A stretch of 64,000 bases of DNA from Prostheceraeus crozeri (GCA_907163375.1 CAJQUW010015330.1:124001-188000); one strand, 5' to 3'; counted from the first letter of the stretch, positions 1-11,629 are shown. Notes: generated by a model from the letters alone, not told the origin. A program made the numbers and translations.

Positions 1-185
1 TAGAGAACTTAACACAAAAGGATGGACAACGTCGTTTAGCAGTGGCACGTTCAACAATACAGCATTGTCCGATTGTTCTGCTTAACAGCGTGCACTTGGT
101 GACGTCATGCGATTACTGGCGTGTGGTGTTTAGGTCAGTCTCTGATTACGCGATCTGTCTGTGTGTAGCGATTGGATCCTTAGCA
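1..185 (+). repeat. Copy 1 of a ~190 bp promoter-like repeat
   Basis: This block aligns over its whole length, at roughly 70% by eye, with the reverse complement of 23028-23220. Shared landmarks are the AACACAAAAGGATGGA block near position 10, the CAACAATRCAGYATTGTC block near 50, a CRE/ATF-type TGACGTCA at 100-107, TTTAGGTCAGTCTCTGATTACG at about 130-150 (read in two parts) and GGATCC or GGATTCC at the end. The other copy lies about 107 bp before the JmjC start codon, so this copy could be the proximal promoter of a duplicate gene running leftwards out of the window, or a short mobile element. The homology runs off the window edge. Confidence 0.6.
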
Positions 186-560
186 AATGCGGTATCTAAG
201 ACGTAATTTTCACATTCTCTAAAACGATTAAGATAAAATTGAATGTTTGATAAATTCCTAAGAAAATAAAATTTCAATGTATGCATAGCATGTGTTGAGT
301 ATCATTATCAAATACCGACTATCTTCAAGCTCTTTCTAAGGTCACTGTAGTCAGAATAAACCATCACATTAGCTAACTTCTCCACTAGGGTAGTTGTTTA
401 ACTTTGGTATCTTCCGCTTCCTGGATCCTTCGAATTTTTTTTGACCGTGTCGTGTCTTGATTCAATTCAAGGTATCCAGGTATTAGTGCAACATTAACAT
501 TCCTTCACATGTACATGTAATAACAATAATGATAAACGTGTATATTTTTTGAATGAAAAT
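186..560. other. No gene seen
   Basis: AT-rich spacer with short frames only and no recognised repeat. Confidence 0.5.
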
Positions 561-564
561 CAAA

Positions 565-1175
565 CCAACATCTTTGTGAATCGGTACAAAAGAAATAATA
601 TCAAACAACGAATGCAGTTACAATGAATATCTGCAATATAGAGTAGAGATGTAACTATCTTCCTAGAGCATCGATGAATAAGGGGAACCAGTGAGTTAAG
701 TAAGTGCCCGGGTGCCATCATTACTTTGAAAACTCCAATCGCTTGATGAGATCTTCGAACAGATAACGGTGTGAAACTTCCACAGGAGCAATTTCGACCG
801 CATGCTATTCTGTGACACCGTTTTCTTACCGTTTCTAACTTCTTTGAGTCACAATTGTTGAGTCCGATGAACAATGGACCCCAGCAATGGATAACAAGGG
901 AACAATGGATACTTCGCACGTATGCTTTGTATTGGGACACCAGATCTTGTCTAGATTACACATTTTTGAGTCTTCTTAGAATGCGTAGTCGTTGGCCAGC
1001 CTTCTTGCACACGTAGTCTATATGGGCACTCCAAGTCAAATCGCTTGCGTATTTGACGTCCTAAATAATTTTCGTGTCAGCGATTTTGGTGGTGAAACTT
1101 AAATTTTGACCACACTGCTTTTTGAACAGTAGGCACTCTGTCTTAGTTGAGTTCAGTTTCAAGCCGTTCGAACTG
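565..1175 (-). pseudogene. LINE reverse transcriptase, C-terminal relic
   Basis: Read on the minus strand from about 1170 the translation gives LNSTKTECLLF, then a thumb-like stretch with DLTWSAHIDYVCKKAGQRL, then YKAYVRSIHC and KKLETVRKRCHRIACG. This order (strand-transfer helix, 'yxxyVRsi' and 'LExVQKR') is that of the end of the reverse transcriptase in Jockey/CR1-type non-LTR elements. The frame is broken by in-frame stops near 1062 and 950, so it is a dead 5'-truncated fragment. No endonuclease or catalytic palm motif is left. The exact clade cannot be told. Confidence 0.75.
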
Positions 1176-1655
1176 TGCATGCATTATGCTAATAGATTCC
1201 GGCCTGTAATCAGATATTTGATATGTAAATATCATCATTCCTATCTTCAACATATTTGTCTGTACGACCTCGTATAAGCTTATGAATAGGCCATGTTGAT
1301 AGACATCAAATTCATAACATGCTTGTCAATAACATATGCCATACATGTACAATATACGTTGCATGTGTACATGTACATTTCTGCATGTACTAGCAATGCC
1401 AATAGATACTTTCTCTGTTTACATTGCACTCGTAATACACACGTTGGAAAAACAGAAAGCCTTTATAATGAAGCACGTATATCACCTCCAAAACTTTTTA
1501 TGGCATGAACAGAACACTGCATGTAGGCCCACTAGCCTTTCTGCTTTCGCATTCCTTTTCAAAACTATAATCCTACAGATAATTTTGGAAATTTAAATGT
1601 AAATCAAATATGATTTACAAACATGTAAACTAATTATGCTTTTTTAGCTGATTTA
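1176..1655. other. No gene seen
   Basis: AT-rich spacer with several ACATGTAC-like palindromic words around 1340-1400. Two overlapping frames of 71 and 86 codons have no recognisable product. Confidence 0.5.
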
Positions 1656-1659
1656 TATA

Positions 1660-3085
1660 CAGGGTGTACCAAATGTTTTTTCTTTTTTGCAGCAAACTTT
1701 TAAACTTTTAAAATTTTTTAAACTTTTGAATCTTTTAAGCTTTTAAAAGAGCTTATGTTGATTACAGCACACTGTATTTACAGCCATTTCAAAGAGAAAT
1801 GAATTCAATTACTGTGGTCAAAATGAGCACCAGATTTGTCGATGCATTTGACGACAGGTTTACAAAAAATATCTCAAACTGTCCCTGAACATTGACAAAA
1901 GAATAAGGTGGATTTGCCTTCAATTTTTTCTCTCATTTTATCCAAACTGCGGAAAGTTCTTCCAGATGGGACAAAAACTTTGCTTTTCAAGTAAGACCAT
2001 AAACAAAAAACTGCATGAGTGAGATCAAGGCTCGTTGGTGGCCATTCCTCTTCGACAAATTTATCTACCTGGTAGGAAGTTATTGAGAATTCGACGTGCT
2101 TTAATGCTGAAATTAGGAGGTGCTCCATCCTGTTGATAGTACCACGTTTTTCGATTACTTTTTCGTTGAGAATAGAGCAATACCGTTGAGATGTCATTGT
2201 TTGCGGTGAGACATCGAATGCCACGACTCCGTGATAACTAATTGCCATCCAAACACTCAACGATAGTGTTTTCACGGGCGTTCGGATGATTTCGTGGGGA
2301 TTCTGTTGATCCCAAAAGTGAATGTTGTGCTTATTAACAGCACCATGTTGCTCGAAGTGACATTCGAACAGCATGCTTCCTCAGAAAAGATGGATAGTTG
2401 TCACAGAACTCTAACATTGTTTCACAAAATTCATATAGTCTGTCCTCGTCGCCATCGCATAAAAATTGACAATAGCTTGGTTTGAAAGGATGGAAGTTTT
2501 CTTGTTGAAGGATTCTGCCAACAGAACTTTTCGAGATTCAGTGACGATGCAACGGAGCGAATGAATGTAGTTGGGTTTTTCCAAAAATGTTGGACTAAAA
2601 AGTTTATTTTCTTCACTTGATGCAGTGCAGGGTCGACCTGATGATGAGCGGCGTTGAACGAGGCTACCAGTTACTAACAGCTTCATGCTCCAGAATTTTA
2701 TGTGATTCGCAGATGGAGGTTCTTTGCCGCATTTTTGTTGAAATGTTGAAATATGCGCCGGCTCTCTTCTCGGTTATTATGTGACAGCGACCACGCAACT
2801 GCAAAAACTTTTTCTTCAATGCTGAATAGCTCGATGCTCTCTCAATTATGTTCACGCGTGCGGCAGACATACGTATGAAATGGCCAAGATTAGCAATGCT
2901 CAGATATGTGTGTCAGAATGTGAGAGATCTATGTTCGAACAAGAGACAATCAATGATACAAATCAGTTTTCACTCGTAGATGATATAGCTATGAAATCTA
3001 TATTTGAAAGCTAGCGTTAAATCACAGATATTTCAATAGGACAAGATGAAATTTTAAAAAAGAAAAAAACATTTGGGACACCCTC
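1660..3085 (-). mobile_element. Mariner-type DNA transposon, decayed
   Basis: The ends match as inverted repeats: AGGGTGTACCAAATGTTTTT at 1661 and, reverse complemented from 3084, AGGGTGTCCCAAATGTTTTT. Each end is flanked by TA (1658-1659 and 3086-3087), the target of the IS630/Tc1/mariner superfamily, and 1.43 kb is the normal size. Inside, on the minus strand, lie pieces of a transposase: an N-terminal helix-turn-helix with KFWSMKLLVTGSLVQRR, then FECHFEQHGAVNKHNIHFW, SLSVWMAISYHGVVAF and the C-terminal EWPPTSLDLTH and LWSYLKSKVFVPSGR, equivalent to the family's WPPRSPDLTP..FLWGYLK block. The frame shifts several times and the first and second catalytic aspartates are not recognisable, so it is inactive. 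Confidence 0.85.
1874..2374 (-). pseudogene. Mariner-type transposase, catalytic-domain remnant
   Basis: The longest surviving frame (166 codons) of the transposase in the 1660-3085 element. It holds the HxxFW, NPHEIIRTPVKT and VWMAISYHGVVAFDV blocks that precede the second catalytic aspartate, and the WPP..LDLTHAVFCLWSYLK block holding the third catalytic position, where the family has an Asp shortly after the SPDLTP motif. The stretch between, which should carry the second aspartate in a QQDGAPPH-like motif, is scrambled. It starts at an internal methionine; the real N-terminus lay about 170 codons upstream in other frames (2411-2880). Confidence 0.8.
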
Positions 3086-5282
3086 TATAAATCCAAATGA
3101 GCATGCCAAATTTGATAAATATTTTCTAAAATGTACATGTTTTCAGTACATGAAACAACCTTCGATCTCACTGAAAATGCTCATGTTAGTAAAGCACATG
3201 CCAGCCTTGAAATATATAACTATGAGAAAATTGAAATGTCGAGCACCTGAGAAGATAATGTTGATTGTTGTATTGATCAATTAACTCGCCATTGGCAGCG
3301 AACGTGTTAAAAGTCGAATTAAATATACTTACCGTTACCATGGACCGATAGAAGGCACAGGAAGTCAAATGCTCGTCTAAAGTGCGCATTTTTACTTCGA
3401 CTTTCTATTTAGCTAAAAAATGAATTTCGACCAAACTTCGCAGATTTTTCATTTTTATGATTTGATGTAAGATTTTAATGTAAGATTATAAAGTATATGA
3501 AATATGAAATGAGTTTTACGACAAATGTGTGGTGTGAAGAATACGCTTAACTGCAGTGATGATCATAAAAAATGGACCACCTAAATTTTGTCTCACTTCA
3601 ATCAAGCTTTGTCAATTACAGGTACAAATTTAGTAGACAAATAAAATAAAGGCTGAAATATAATTTTCTTTGTTGTTCAGTGGCTCTGAAGAGGCATTTG
3701 TTCCATAAAAAGGCCAGTGGTGTGTTCACTGGTGGTCACTAATATTTCGCAACCTCAAAAGTTCAATCAATTATCGACTCTGGAAAGACATACTTCCAAT
3801 CAGGCGATTGATCACTACTTGATCTAAACTCTCACTTTCTTGCCTTAATAAGACTTCAAGTCGAGAAAGACCAACTCTAGGAAGAATTAATCGACTTACA
3901 CCGAGCTTCAGTAAATGTGCCTTTGCAGAACTTTTACATATCCATCAGAATTAATTTTATCCCTTGAAATATGGAGTTTAGTTCGGCCATTCATCCACAT
4001 CGCAGAACAAATAAGGAATCTTTTACCTCCTTGGTTCAGACAATGTCAATTAATTAGGAAATGCATTACCTGATTTCACCCTAAATTCTCAAACGGCCAC
4101 TGCGACCTCAGAGACATACAGACGCATCATCGATCCAAGCAACTCGATTTCAGTATGAAAGTCAGTGGAAATGCTATATCGTCCACTTCAGCCTCAAGCT
4201 CTTATGGCTGGCGGTCAATTCTATTCTTGATGGTCTCTCACGGCTCACTTTTCAGACGACGTGTCACCAATTTGACAAAAACCGTTGGCTTCAGATAAAA
4301 CTCCTCAAGTGGCAGAAGACACAGTGGGATCGCTTCTTACCAAGCGGATCAAGCGGATAATCGTCCGAGCTGTTTGAAAGCTTTTCTTTCTTTTCCGACC
4401 GGATTCAACTTTTGTAGGACATGAAAATTTGTACAGTTACACACTCTGTTTCTACCGGTCAGATATCAGTATACATATTACTTCCATGTGATTCAACAGG
4501 CAAAGTGACATAATATTAGGACTAGTGGACTTTTACATTTTTTGAATCAAATGCAGACATTCTGACACCTTGCTTTGATTAATCATCCTCGCTCTTCATT
4601 CGAACGATAATTTGAAGTATCATTTCATCACACACATAAGTAGGCATCATGTAAACTGTGATTATGATAATTAAGTTGACCTCTACCACTCATTGTTTGA
4701 TAGGAATTTACGTCGCTTTATCATTTGCAGCTTAAATGAAATTCTGAACATAATTCATGTGTCCTGTTAGTTCTATCTTTAGAATTCAACAGCTGAACTT
4801 TCTCTGGATGCTTTAGAAAGTCGTGACATTGACGCTGCTTCCACGTCGTCCCAATAATTCAGCGAACAATATTTTCAGATGACGAGTGGAAAATATATAC
4901 TATAGGCCCCACGCACATTTCTCTTTCAGTTTGCCCAACCCCACCTGAATCACATAGCAAAACTGGGAAGTCATGGCTGTATGTGAGTACATGCTCTCAC
5001 TGCATGACCTACTAGCACACACCGCTTCATCGGAACATCCTCGTGGAAGTGCCATTTGTCTCGATTAAGCGGCTGAACCGAATAATATCCGACAAAATGT
5101 TCGAAATACTTTTGTACACACGTGGTACAGGTTAAAATTGTCTGACGAGAAGCTGATTGTGTTGCTGCATATAATGATTGAAATTGAGAAGGATCAAAAT
5201 GCAATAAATGATTCAATTTCATGCGACATTTCATAGTGGGCACAAAGAGCAAAGACATAATTAACATCAAAAATTGAATTGA
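3086..5282. other. Gene-less stretch
   Basis: No frame here shows a family motif. The section 4080-4380 is noticeably less AT-rich than its surroundings but has stops in all frames and no clear splice-bounded exon. A GGCTCTGAAGAGGC word at about 3683 recalls the reverse complement of a histone 3' stem-loop but is not a proper stem and no histone frame adjoins it. Confidence 0.5.
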
Positions 5283-5490
5283 TGATATTTAAGTTTGTCG
5301 AGGTCTCTACACATTGGGGAAGCAAAACAAAATGTTTGTTACATTGCCTTTTTTGTATTGCAGGCGCTGTTTCAAATTAGTTGCCCAAACGTCACCCGTA
5401 ACATCTGCAATTCCGTTGTTGCTTTCATCACCGTCAGCGCGTCCTTGCACCGAGTGTTTCTACTGCATTTTATATTGGGTTCGCATCCAG
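5283..5490 (-). pseudogene. LINE ORF2 C-terminal fragment (part 1)
   Basis: This block aligns with 33390-33600, which encodes the C-terminal tail of a non-LTR element ORF2. Matching words include AGGTCTCTRCAC near the left edge, the CATTGCCT..TGTATTGCA block and GCACCRAGTGTTTCT near 5450. The matching tail has the ALSMIKEIGRR and SLAIQRGN blocks typical of this LINE group. The remaining upstream part of the same tail appears at 7445-7610, so this is probably one copy split by later insertions. Confidence 0.65.
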
Positions 5491-5562
5491 GATAAAAATG
5501 AAGTCCGGGACTGTCCCGTTTCAAAAAAAAATTGGAACCCTGGCTTCATTTTATAGTCCGGG
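5491..5562. repeat. Short inverted repeat
   Basis: ATAAAAATGAAGTCCGGG at about 5491 pairs with CCTGGCTTCATTTTAT at about 5541, with a 30-nt loop holding a run of A. It may be the end of a small fold-back element. Nothing else supports a function. Confidence 0.4.
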
Positions 5563-6461
5563 GCACCCGATTTTTGTAAAGTTCACTTTTAAGTTATATA
5601 AAGTATTGCTGTAAACTTACATTTTTCGATCCTTGAAAATATTACATTCCAAATATTGTCTTGCACCACACCCTTCATCTTCATGATGATTTTTCTGATG
5701 GAATTGTCTGATTTCGGAAGATTGCACTTTAGTTGGAGGGCGTCTCTGCTTTTGGCCCTGAATGTCAGTAGAAGCAAGACGCACAATCAAACAGACTGTC
5801 GAATTTTCCTTCACTATAAATCACATTAACTTTTGCCGTTTTTTAGGCTTCGCTATTTGTTTGAGGAGGTTTACGCTATGTGTTTTCAAGTGATTGTGCA
5901 GTTCCTTGGTGGAGCTTATACGTTCAGTGCAAAAATCTTGTTGTAAGCTTTACATTAGGTTATATTATTGCCTGCCACATGGTGCTTCCAAACTGGCGTG
6001 TTGATTCTACCCGTATAGATTGTTTCAACTGTCAACAAACTGATATTGTTTTGAGATCGAATGATTTGTGTTTCACGTATACCGACTATAATACAAGTTT
6101 GAAGGTATATATTATGCAATACTGAAGGAAGGGAGACCGCCGTTGAGGTTCCTCCCAATTTTATCACCTACTTCAGACATTTATGCACAGTAGATTGCTT
6201 TCAAAAAGGTTGACCAGTTGTTTAGCATCAATTACAGCTCTAGGTTGCATCAATCTGATGTAAACTCATTGAACCAGCAGTGAAGCATGTGTCGTCAACC
6301 AACGCCGCTAAATCTAAGCGGGGGACAATTATTTCCTAAATATTATGTCATCTGTGTAACATGGCTTACAGCGCATCCAATGCACGTCAGCATATGTTAT
6401 GAATTATATCAATTAGTGGCCGAGGGAGAAATTGTTCTTTCAGTGATTTTCCACTTCAATT
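5563..6461. other. No gene seen
   Basis: Short overlapping frames on both strands with no motif. It lies between the two halves of the split LINE tail (5283-5490 and 7445-7610), so part of it is probably inserted DNA whose class I cannot tell. Confidence 0.45.
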
Positions 6462-7325
6462 ATAATAATAATAATAATGTTATATTTGGCATTCACAAAG
6501 AAAAAAGTTGCGCATCGAATACATAGAAACATGAATTTGACAAATATTTGCCCTTTAAGGGCGAGTAGTGCTTTAACGTAGAATAACGTACGACTCACAA
6601 ATTAGTGTTATAAATTTACCATATATCATTTCTTTCAAAATAAGAAGAGACACTTCGTTTGAAATCACACATCGATGAAACATTCCTCTCAGAAGACGTC
6701 ATACGGTTCCAGTGATAAACAGTATTGATTGTGAAAAATCTGCTGCGGTACTTGTGCTTACACAAAGGAGTTAACATAAGATTATGTGAAAATCTTCGCT
6801 TAGAAACATCAAACAACTCATCAGCTTGCAAACCATTTAAATCATTAACAATTTTGTACATGTCTGTAGCGAAGTCTTTTGTTCAAACTGTAGCGAAGTC
6901 GCCTGGCAGACAAGCTAAGAATACCCAAATTCAATAACTTTGATCTGTAGTTCAAACGTTGTAACTGAGGTAAAAAATTACAAAATCGCTTTTGAACAGT
7001 TTCAATTTGATTTGAAAGTTTGTCGATGTTAGGATCCCAAATGACACTTCCATATTCCAGAATGGAACGGACAAATGTCTTGTACATGATCAGAAGAATG
7101 TGAGGATCACGAGAGCGAATAGACCTCTTTATAAGGCCCAAAGTCCTATTAGATTTCATGACCATTTCATGAATATGTTCTTTGAAGTTAAGAGATGTAG
7201 ATAGGGTGATGCCTAAGTCGTTCACAATACCAGCTTTGTTGATTAATTGACTATCGATCTGATAATTGAATTGAGGATTATTACATCCAAAATGAATCAG
7301 ATTGCATTTCTTTAATTCCACTTCG
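6462..7325 (-). mobile_element. 5'-truncated LINE with (ATT)n tail
   Basis: On the minus strand the translation from 7321 reads IHFGCNNPQFNYQ, VNDLGITLSTSLNFKEHIHE, RTLGLIKRSIRSRDP, YKTFVRSILEYGSVIWDP and QIETVQKRFCNFLPQL, then in another frame LFDVSKRRFSHNLMLTPL and FFTINTVYHWNRM up to a stop at 6616. This is the thumb-to-C-terminus part of a Jockey/CR1-type reverse transcriptase. A small duplication (GTAGCGAAGTC twice, near 6867 and 6890) marks the place where the frame shifts. The 3' end is a short (ATT)n tail, seen as (AAT)n at 6463-6477, as many LINEs of this group have. The catalytic palm lies beyond the 5' truncation at about 7325. Confidence 0.85.
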
Positions 7326-7329
7326 GATT

Positions 7330-7444
7330 TTAGATAAAGCGGTCCGTTTTAGCAATCCGAGCTAATTTCTACCGCCCGGGCCAGGCTCTAGCGCCCGGGC
7401 TAAACCCAAAAGTCGAGAATTAAGTTCGAGCTAGAAATTCGGGC
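7330..7444. repeat. GC-rich direct and inverted repeats
   Basis: A compact patch with CCGCCCGGGCC and GCGCCCGGGCT spaced about 20 bp apart, and the words GAGCTAATTTCT and GAGCTAGAAATT around them. It sits exactly at the 5' junction of the LINE at 6462-7325. It may be the remnant of a small element; no function can be assigned. Confidence 0.35.
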
Positions 7445-7610
7445 GAGCTGTGAACCAAACTTCATGCTTTCTACTCTTTTTGTCCTCAACTCGAGAAGCC
7501 AACTTCCCCTTTCAGGCTTGACATTTGGAGGTTGCTTGCAGCCGGGGTGTACATAGGTGAAGTCCCAGACCGGCTCATGGTCTTAGTTGAGAGCTCAATA
7601 ATATCGAATT
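7445..7610 (-). pseudogene. LINE ORF2 C-terminal fragment (part 2)
   Basis: Aligns with 33616-33745: GCTTTCTACTCTTTTTGTCC matches the 33.6 kb copy, as do TTTGGAGGTTGCTTGC and GTGAAGTCCCAGA. On the minus strand it encodes VWDFT and the following basic stretch, equivalent to the conserved 'W D x T C' block that precedes the LINE tail. Together with 5283-5490 it makes up one decayed LINE 3' end interrupted by about 2 kb that includes the 6462-7325 LINE. Confidence 0.6.
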
Positions 7611-8160
7611 CTAACTCTTTTGCAATGGCAGCTGAGTCTCGTCGAAGTCGCGTGATTATGTGCAAGAACATATTTTTCAGTTTAGTTTTAACTTTGTAAG
7701 CCTTCATTATTCCTCTAGAAAAACATACAGGCATTACATGCAGCAATGGCAACTTTGATCAACTTATGATCGAGATCGATTGGTCGCATCACAGAGATAG
7801 ATTAATTTGTGTGTGAGTTAGTCTATAAGCGGACATAATCCTATCGCAGTCATTGTACTCAATGCCTTACAACTATACAAAAACTACATGCGAATCACTT
7901 GTCGCCTTAAAACACAAAGGGATTGTTTAGAAAGATAGGATCATTCTCATCGAATTGTGATACTTTAAGTGGCTGTAATTGTGTTAATTTCATTCGTTTG
8001 CCTCATCGACAAACTTTAATTGGTTTTGATTTGTTCAACAGGTTTTAAATGATCCCCAACATTCCTTGCACCATCTTTCACGATATTTAGCCGCACGATT
8101 GCTAATATGGAGACCTTCACTTGATAAAGCGTCAGTTCTTTTCATTATTACTGTTGATGT
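7611..8160. other. No gene seen
   Basis: AT-rich spacer with no motif-bearing frame on either strand. Confidence 0.45.
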
Positions 8161-8164
8161 GCAA

Positions 8165-10308
8165 TTGTGCACCCTACGCCTACTACGAAACTGCACCATT
8201 TGCCGAGTTCTTCTACCTGGCCCCTCATCTTGTCAGGCAGAATCAAAGAAAATTATAATATCGAAAAAAATTATATGTTCTGTGTTTTCTATTGTTACCT
8301 ACTTCATGCCCAAATTCTTTTCACAGTTTTAAAATGTTTGAAAGTTTGAACTTTACAAATGCAGTTTCTGTGCGCTCTTGACATCATACGAGGCAATGAG
8401 TGATATCATTTGAACCGCGATGATCTCCCTATTCTTTTATTTGGTCACTAACTAATGTTTCCCCAATCTAAATGTTAGTCTAGGTTCACAATTTTTAACA
8501 TGGAATGTCTTCAGGACAATTCCTAACATGCTCCTGCGCTTTTGTCTATGAAGCTAAACATATTCAGTTTTGGTAAGCCTTCTAATATCGACAAACGCAA
8601 GCTTTTTATCCAATTTTATCCACTTTTGACCACATACCCAGTCTATCAAAGTAGTTAAAATAACATGCACATGATAGGAAAGGACTTAAAGACATTCCAT
8701 GTCTTAATCATGGCTGTAATCAAGCCTCGGAGAATGTAATAGAAAAATCCAGACCGATTAGCCTCTTGCCAATTCCAGCCAAGATTGCCAAGCGTGTCAT
8801 CCTATCAAGCATCCGTCCCCAGCTAACAGCCCACCTTGGTGCTAATCAATATGGGATTAGGAAGAAATCATCAACAACTCACGCTGTCATCTATGCTCAC
8901 GATGTCCTAACCAGATTTGCCGATGACCCACAGACGGGAGCCGCTATTCTGATCAGCTTTGACCTCTCCAAGGCCTTTGACAGAGTTTGTCACTCAAAGC
9001 TGCTTTCCAGGGTCAGTCAGATTAATCTTCCTGCGGGATTTCTGTTGTTATTGAAGAACTACTTATCGGACAGGCAACAAAGAGTACGCATTGATGGACA
9101 GAAGAGTGAATTGATGAAGGTCACAGGAGGAGTGCCACAGGGGTCCCTCCTAGGACCTTATTTGTTCTGCATTTATATTTCATCGCTTCAGACTATTTTC
9201 CCCTCGAACCACATAATCAAGTTTGTTGACGACATTTGTTTCTTATCAAGAGTCCGAAAGTCCAGCATTCCAAGGGATCTTGCTGAGATCGAAAATGATC
9301 TTGACAATATTTCAGATTGGGTTGCGTCAAATGAATTGACCTTGAATACGGAGAAAACCACTGGTCTAGTGAATTACCGCGGTGGATTCAAGAGCATTTG
9401 CAGTATCGAGGGTGCCATCCCAACTGTCAAGTTCCAAGACAGCATTCGGTTTCTTGGGGTTCATTTGGATGCGATCCTTGGATGGAGAGGCCATGCAAAG
9501 TTCATCGAGAAAAAGTGTGCTCAACGCATGTACATTCTGAGGCGGATCAGATCTGTCACTAGTATTGATGACTTTACTACCATCTATCAAGCATTGGTTC
9601 GGTCGCTGGTCGGCACAAACTGCTGCCCAGCGTTTGTGGAAATCTCCTCAACAGAGTCAAACCGACTGGAGAAGATTCAGAGGCGCTGTCTGAAAATCAA
9701 ATCGCGTGATCTGAAGCTGGATGACATTGAAGCTAGAAGATGGTCGCAAGCTATCAACACCTTCAACAGCCTGGAAAGATTAGAGACTTCCATCAGAGAA
9801 TTGTTCCCCAGTTATTTACCAAGTGGGCGTCTCGCCGTACCATTCTGTAGAACTTTGCGTCGTCAAAATTCTTTTGTTCCACGCATTTGTAGCACCCTTT
9901 CAAGGTCATCTACGGGACACTAAATGCACGTCACTATTAGTTTTATACTTGCTTTTGTACTCGTATACGAATGTGTTCTTAGTTTCGACTAAAAAAACTG
10001 TCATTCTGCTACTTTTATCTGTGTATTTTATTTCTGATTTCTATTCGACGATACAATATAAACATTTCTCTCTCTCTCTCTAGACTAAGAAGGTTTTGCT
10101 TAATAATGAAAATCATAGAAAAGTTATCTTTTTCAACGTGCCTCCCATTGTATTTGCATGTGCCTTTCTTTGATCCTGTCTGACAAGATGAGGAACCAGG
10201 TAGAATTTGGCAGACGCGCAGATTCATAGTATGCATGATGAACATCAGTCTGTGGAGTCTCATTATCGGCCTTGTTCCCTGCAGAAACTCATTCTTGCGG
10301 CCGGACTA
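8165..10308. mobile_element. Fold-back (MITE-like) element split by a LINE
   Basis: The left arm (8172-8252, with CCTACTACGAA and CTCATCTTGTCAGGCAGAATC) is an inverted, imperfect copy of the right arm (10130-10308, with GATCCTGTCTGACAAGATGAG and ending CGGCCGGACTA). The same right arm recurs at 24525-24707. Inside the left half a second inverted pair, ACATGGAATGTCTTCAGGA at 8498 and its partner near 8667-8703, shows the fold-back design. The LINE at about 8709-10081 sits within it, so it went in later. The element encodes nothing of its own. Confidence 0.6.
8721..9923 (+). CDS. LINE reverse transcriptase, 5'-truncated, frame open
   Basis: A non-LTR retrotransposon reverse transcriptase that copies its RNA at a nicked target. 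The open frame, which has no natural start, begins inside the fingers: SRPISLLPIPAKIAKR, then the palm with SFDLSKAFDRV (first catalytic Asp), GGVPQGSLLGP, and FVDDICFL, the YxDD catalytic box with Phe in place of Tyr. It goes on through TLNTEKTTGLV and IRFLGVHLD to the thumb and C-terminus with RLEKIQRRCLK. There is no stop over about 400 codons, so this is the best kept LINE here. The 5' half with the endonuclease is missing, as usual for truncated insertions. The 3' UTR runs to a (CT)n tract at 10066-10081. The Jockey/I/CR1 group fits; the precise clade is not decided. Confidence 0.85.
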   Translation, partial: QASENVIEKSRPISLLPIPAKIAKRVILSSIRPQLTAHLGANQYGIRKKSSTTHAVIYAHDVLTRFADDPQTGAAILISFDLSKAFDRVCHSKLLSRVSQINLPAGFLLLLKNYLSDRQQRVRIDGQKSELMKVTGGVPQGSLLGPYLFCIYISSLQTIFPSNHIIKFVDDICFLSRVRKSSIPRDLAEIENDLDNISDWVASNELTLNTEKTTGLVNYRGGFKSICSIEGAIPTVKFQDSIRFLGVHLDAILGWRGHAKFIEKKCAQRMYILRRIRSVTSIDDFTTIYQALVRSLVGTNCCPAFVEISSTESNRLEKIQRRCLKIKSRDLKLDDIEARRWSQAINTFNSLERLETSIRELFPSYLPSGRLAVPFCRTLRRQNSFVPRICSTLSRSSTGH

Positions 10309-11628
10309 TAACTGATATCATAGGCCTACTATGTATATTTTATGTACAATTGAAGGGCACATTATATCAATTTGTGGGAATCTTAACAACTGTGATCTGT
10401 ACGTTCTTCGCATGTACATTTCAATGAATTTGCGAATTTTTTCTCAAACAGAAGTACAATGAACATGATTACTTGATTGACAAACTTAGGAAATGTCATC
10501 TCAAGCTTATACCTGCCTCCATTTATTAATGATGCGTTCCGTGCAATACAAAGGGTTGCAGTCATTACAAGCGACAATGAAAACAATGGAATTTGTGACG
10601 AATTTACTTGCTATTGTTGTTCAGGCGTTATCCACAAAACAGCTGAAGTATAGTCAATCATCCGTCCTATTTGGCAGTTCATGTGTCTGCTTGTACTTCC
10701 ATTTGCGTAATTATATGCACCCATACAGACAATAATTCCGATATCTGAAGACAATTCTGATGGATGAAAAAGTCTTGTTATCAACTTTGATGATATTTCT
10801 GCTAAAGTCGGTGCAATTTTCTTTGAACTCTCTGCTTTACACGGACGATGGAGCTTTCTATCTTAATTTATCATGCCTGTTTGGTTGCCGAATGAATGAT
10901 TCCAAGCGTAAAGGACGGAAAGTTTCGTCTTTGCTAATTACATTAGGCATGCATCTTTTAGCGCCATGCATGCGGCACAGGCCTCAGACTTCCAATGAAG
11001 GGTAGGCCTACAGAAGATAAAATGCATTTTAGTTTTATTAGCTTGTTATTTAAGTTGCATGGTTAAGTTGTCCAATTCCAGTTCGCAGTGAACCTGATTT
11101 AAGATATGCCTCAAGCAGTTTTATTTGCTTATAAAAATGCTGAACATGAATACATAGCGTCGGTATGCTCAGTCTTTCGACTTTCTGTTTATCTATTTTC
11201 CTTTTTCAAATTACTTTATAGAATAGTTGAATTGTAGAGTAGCCAACTATATATAAAAGCCTACAGAACGAATATTTCTCATGGACTACATGTGTTTCAT
11301 GTGCAGTTAAAGTAGACTGCAAATCCAACTTATCGATTATTTTCATACCATATTCAAGAATAACTTTCCGAGCTATTTTATTTCATAATAACCGATCACT
11401 AAAAAGACATCAGATCAAATTTCAGAGCACTATTGGGAAATAGGTACTATGTATTCTTACTATATAGGTACTGGCAAAATATTGCTGCATATTAACTTGA
11501 AGATAAGCGAGTTTCTCTATTGGAAAAATCGCACTTTAAGTAAGTTGTAAAGACTATTGTTATTTAATTCAATAATGATGAAAGTTGCTAGTTTCCTCCT
11601 CTATACCTTGACCTCGAAGTAAATTTTA
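10309..11628. other. No gene seen
   Basis: Several frames of 60-85 codons (for example 10493-10735 and 10760-11005, +) show no domain or biased composition. I see no splice-bounded chain of exons. Confidence 0.45.
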
Positions 11629-11629
11629 G

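Noticed and set aside
560-940. Independent 126-aa host protein
   Set aside because: Its sequence is the C-terminal part of a LINE reverse transcriptase that continues in a neighbouring frame upstream.
3674-3705. Histone mRNA 3' stem-loop on the minus strand
   Set aside because: The word lacks a full 6-bp stem and there is no histone-like frame next to it.
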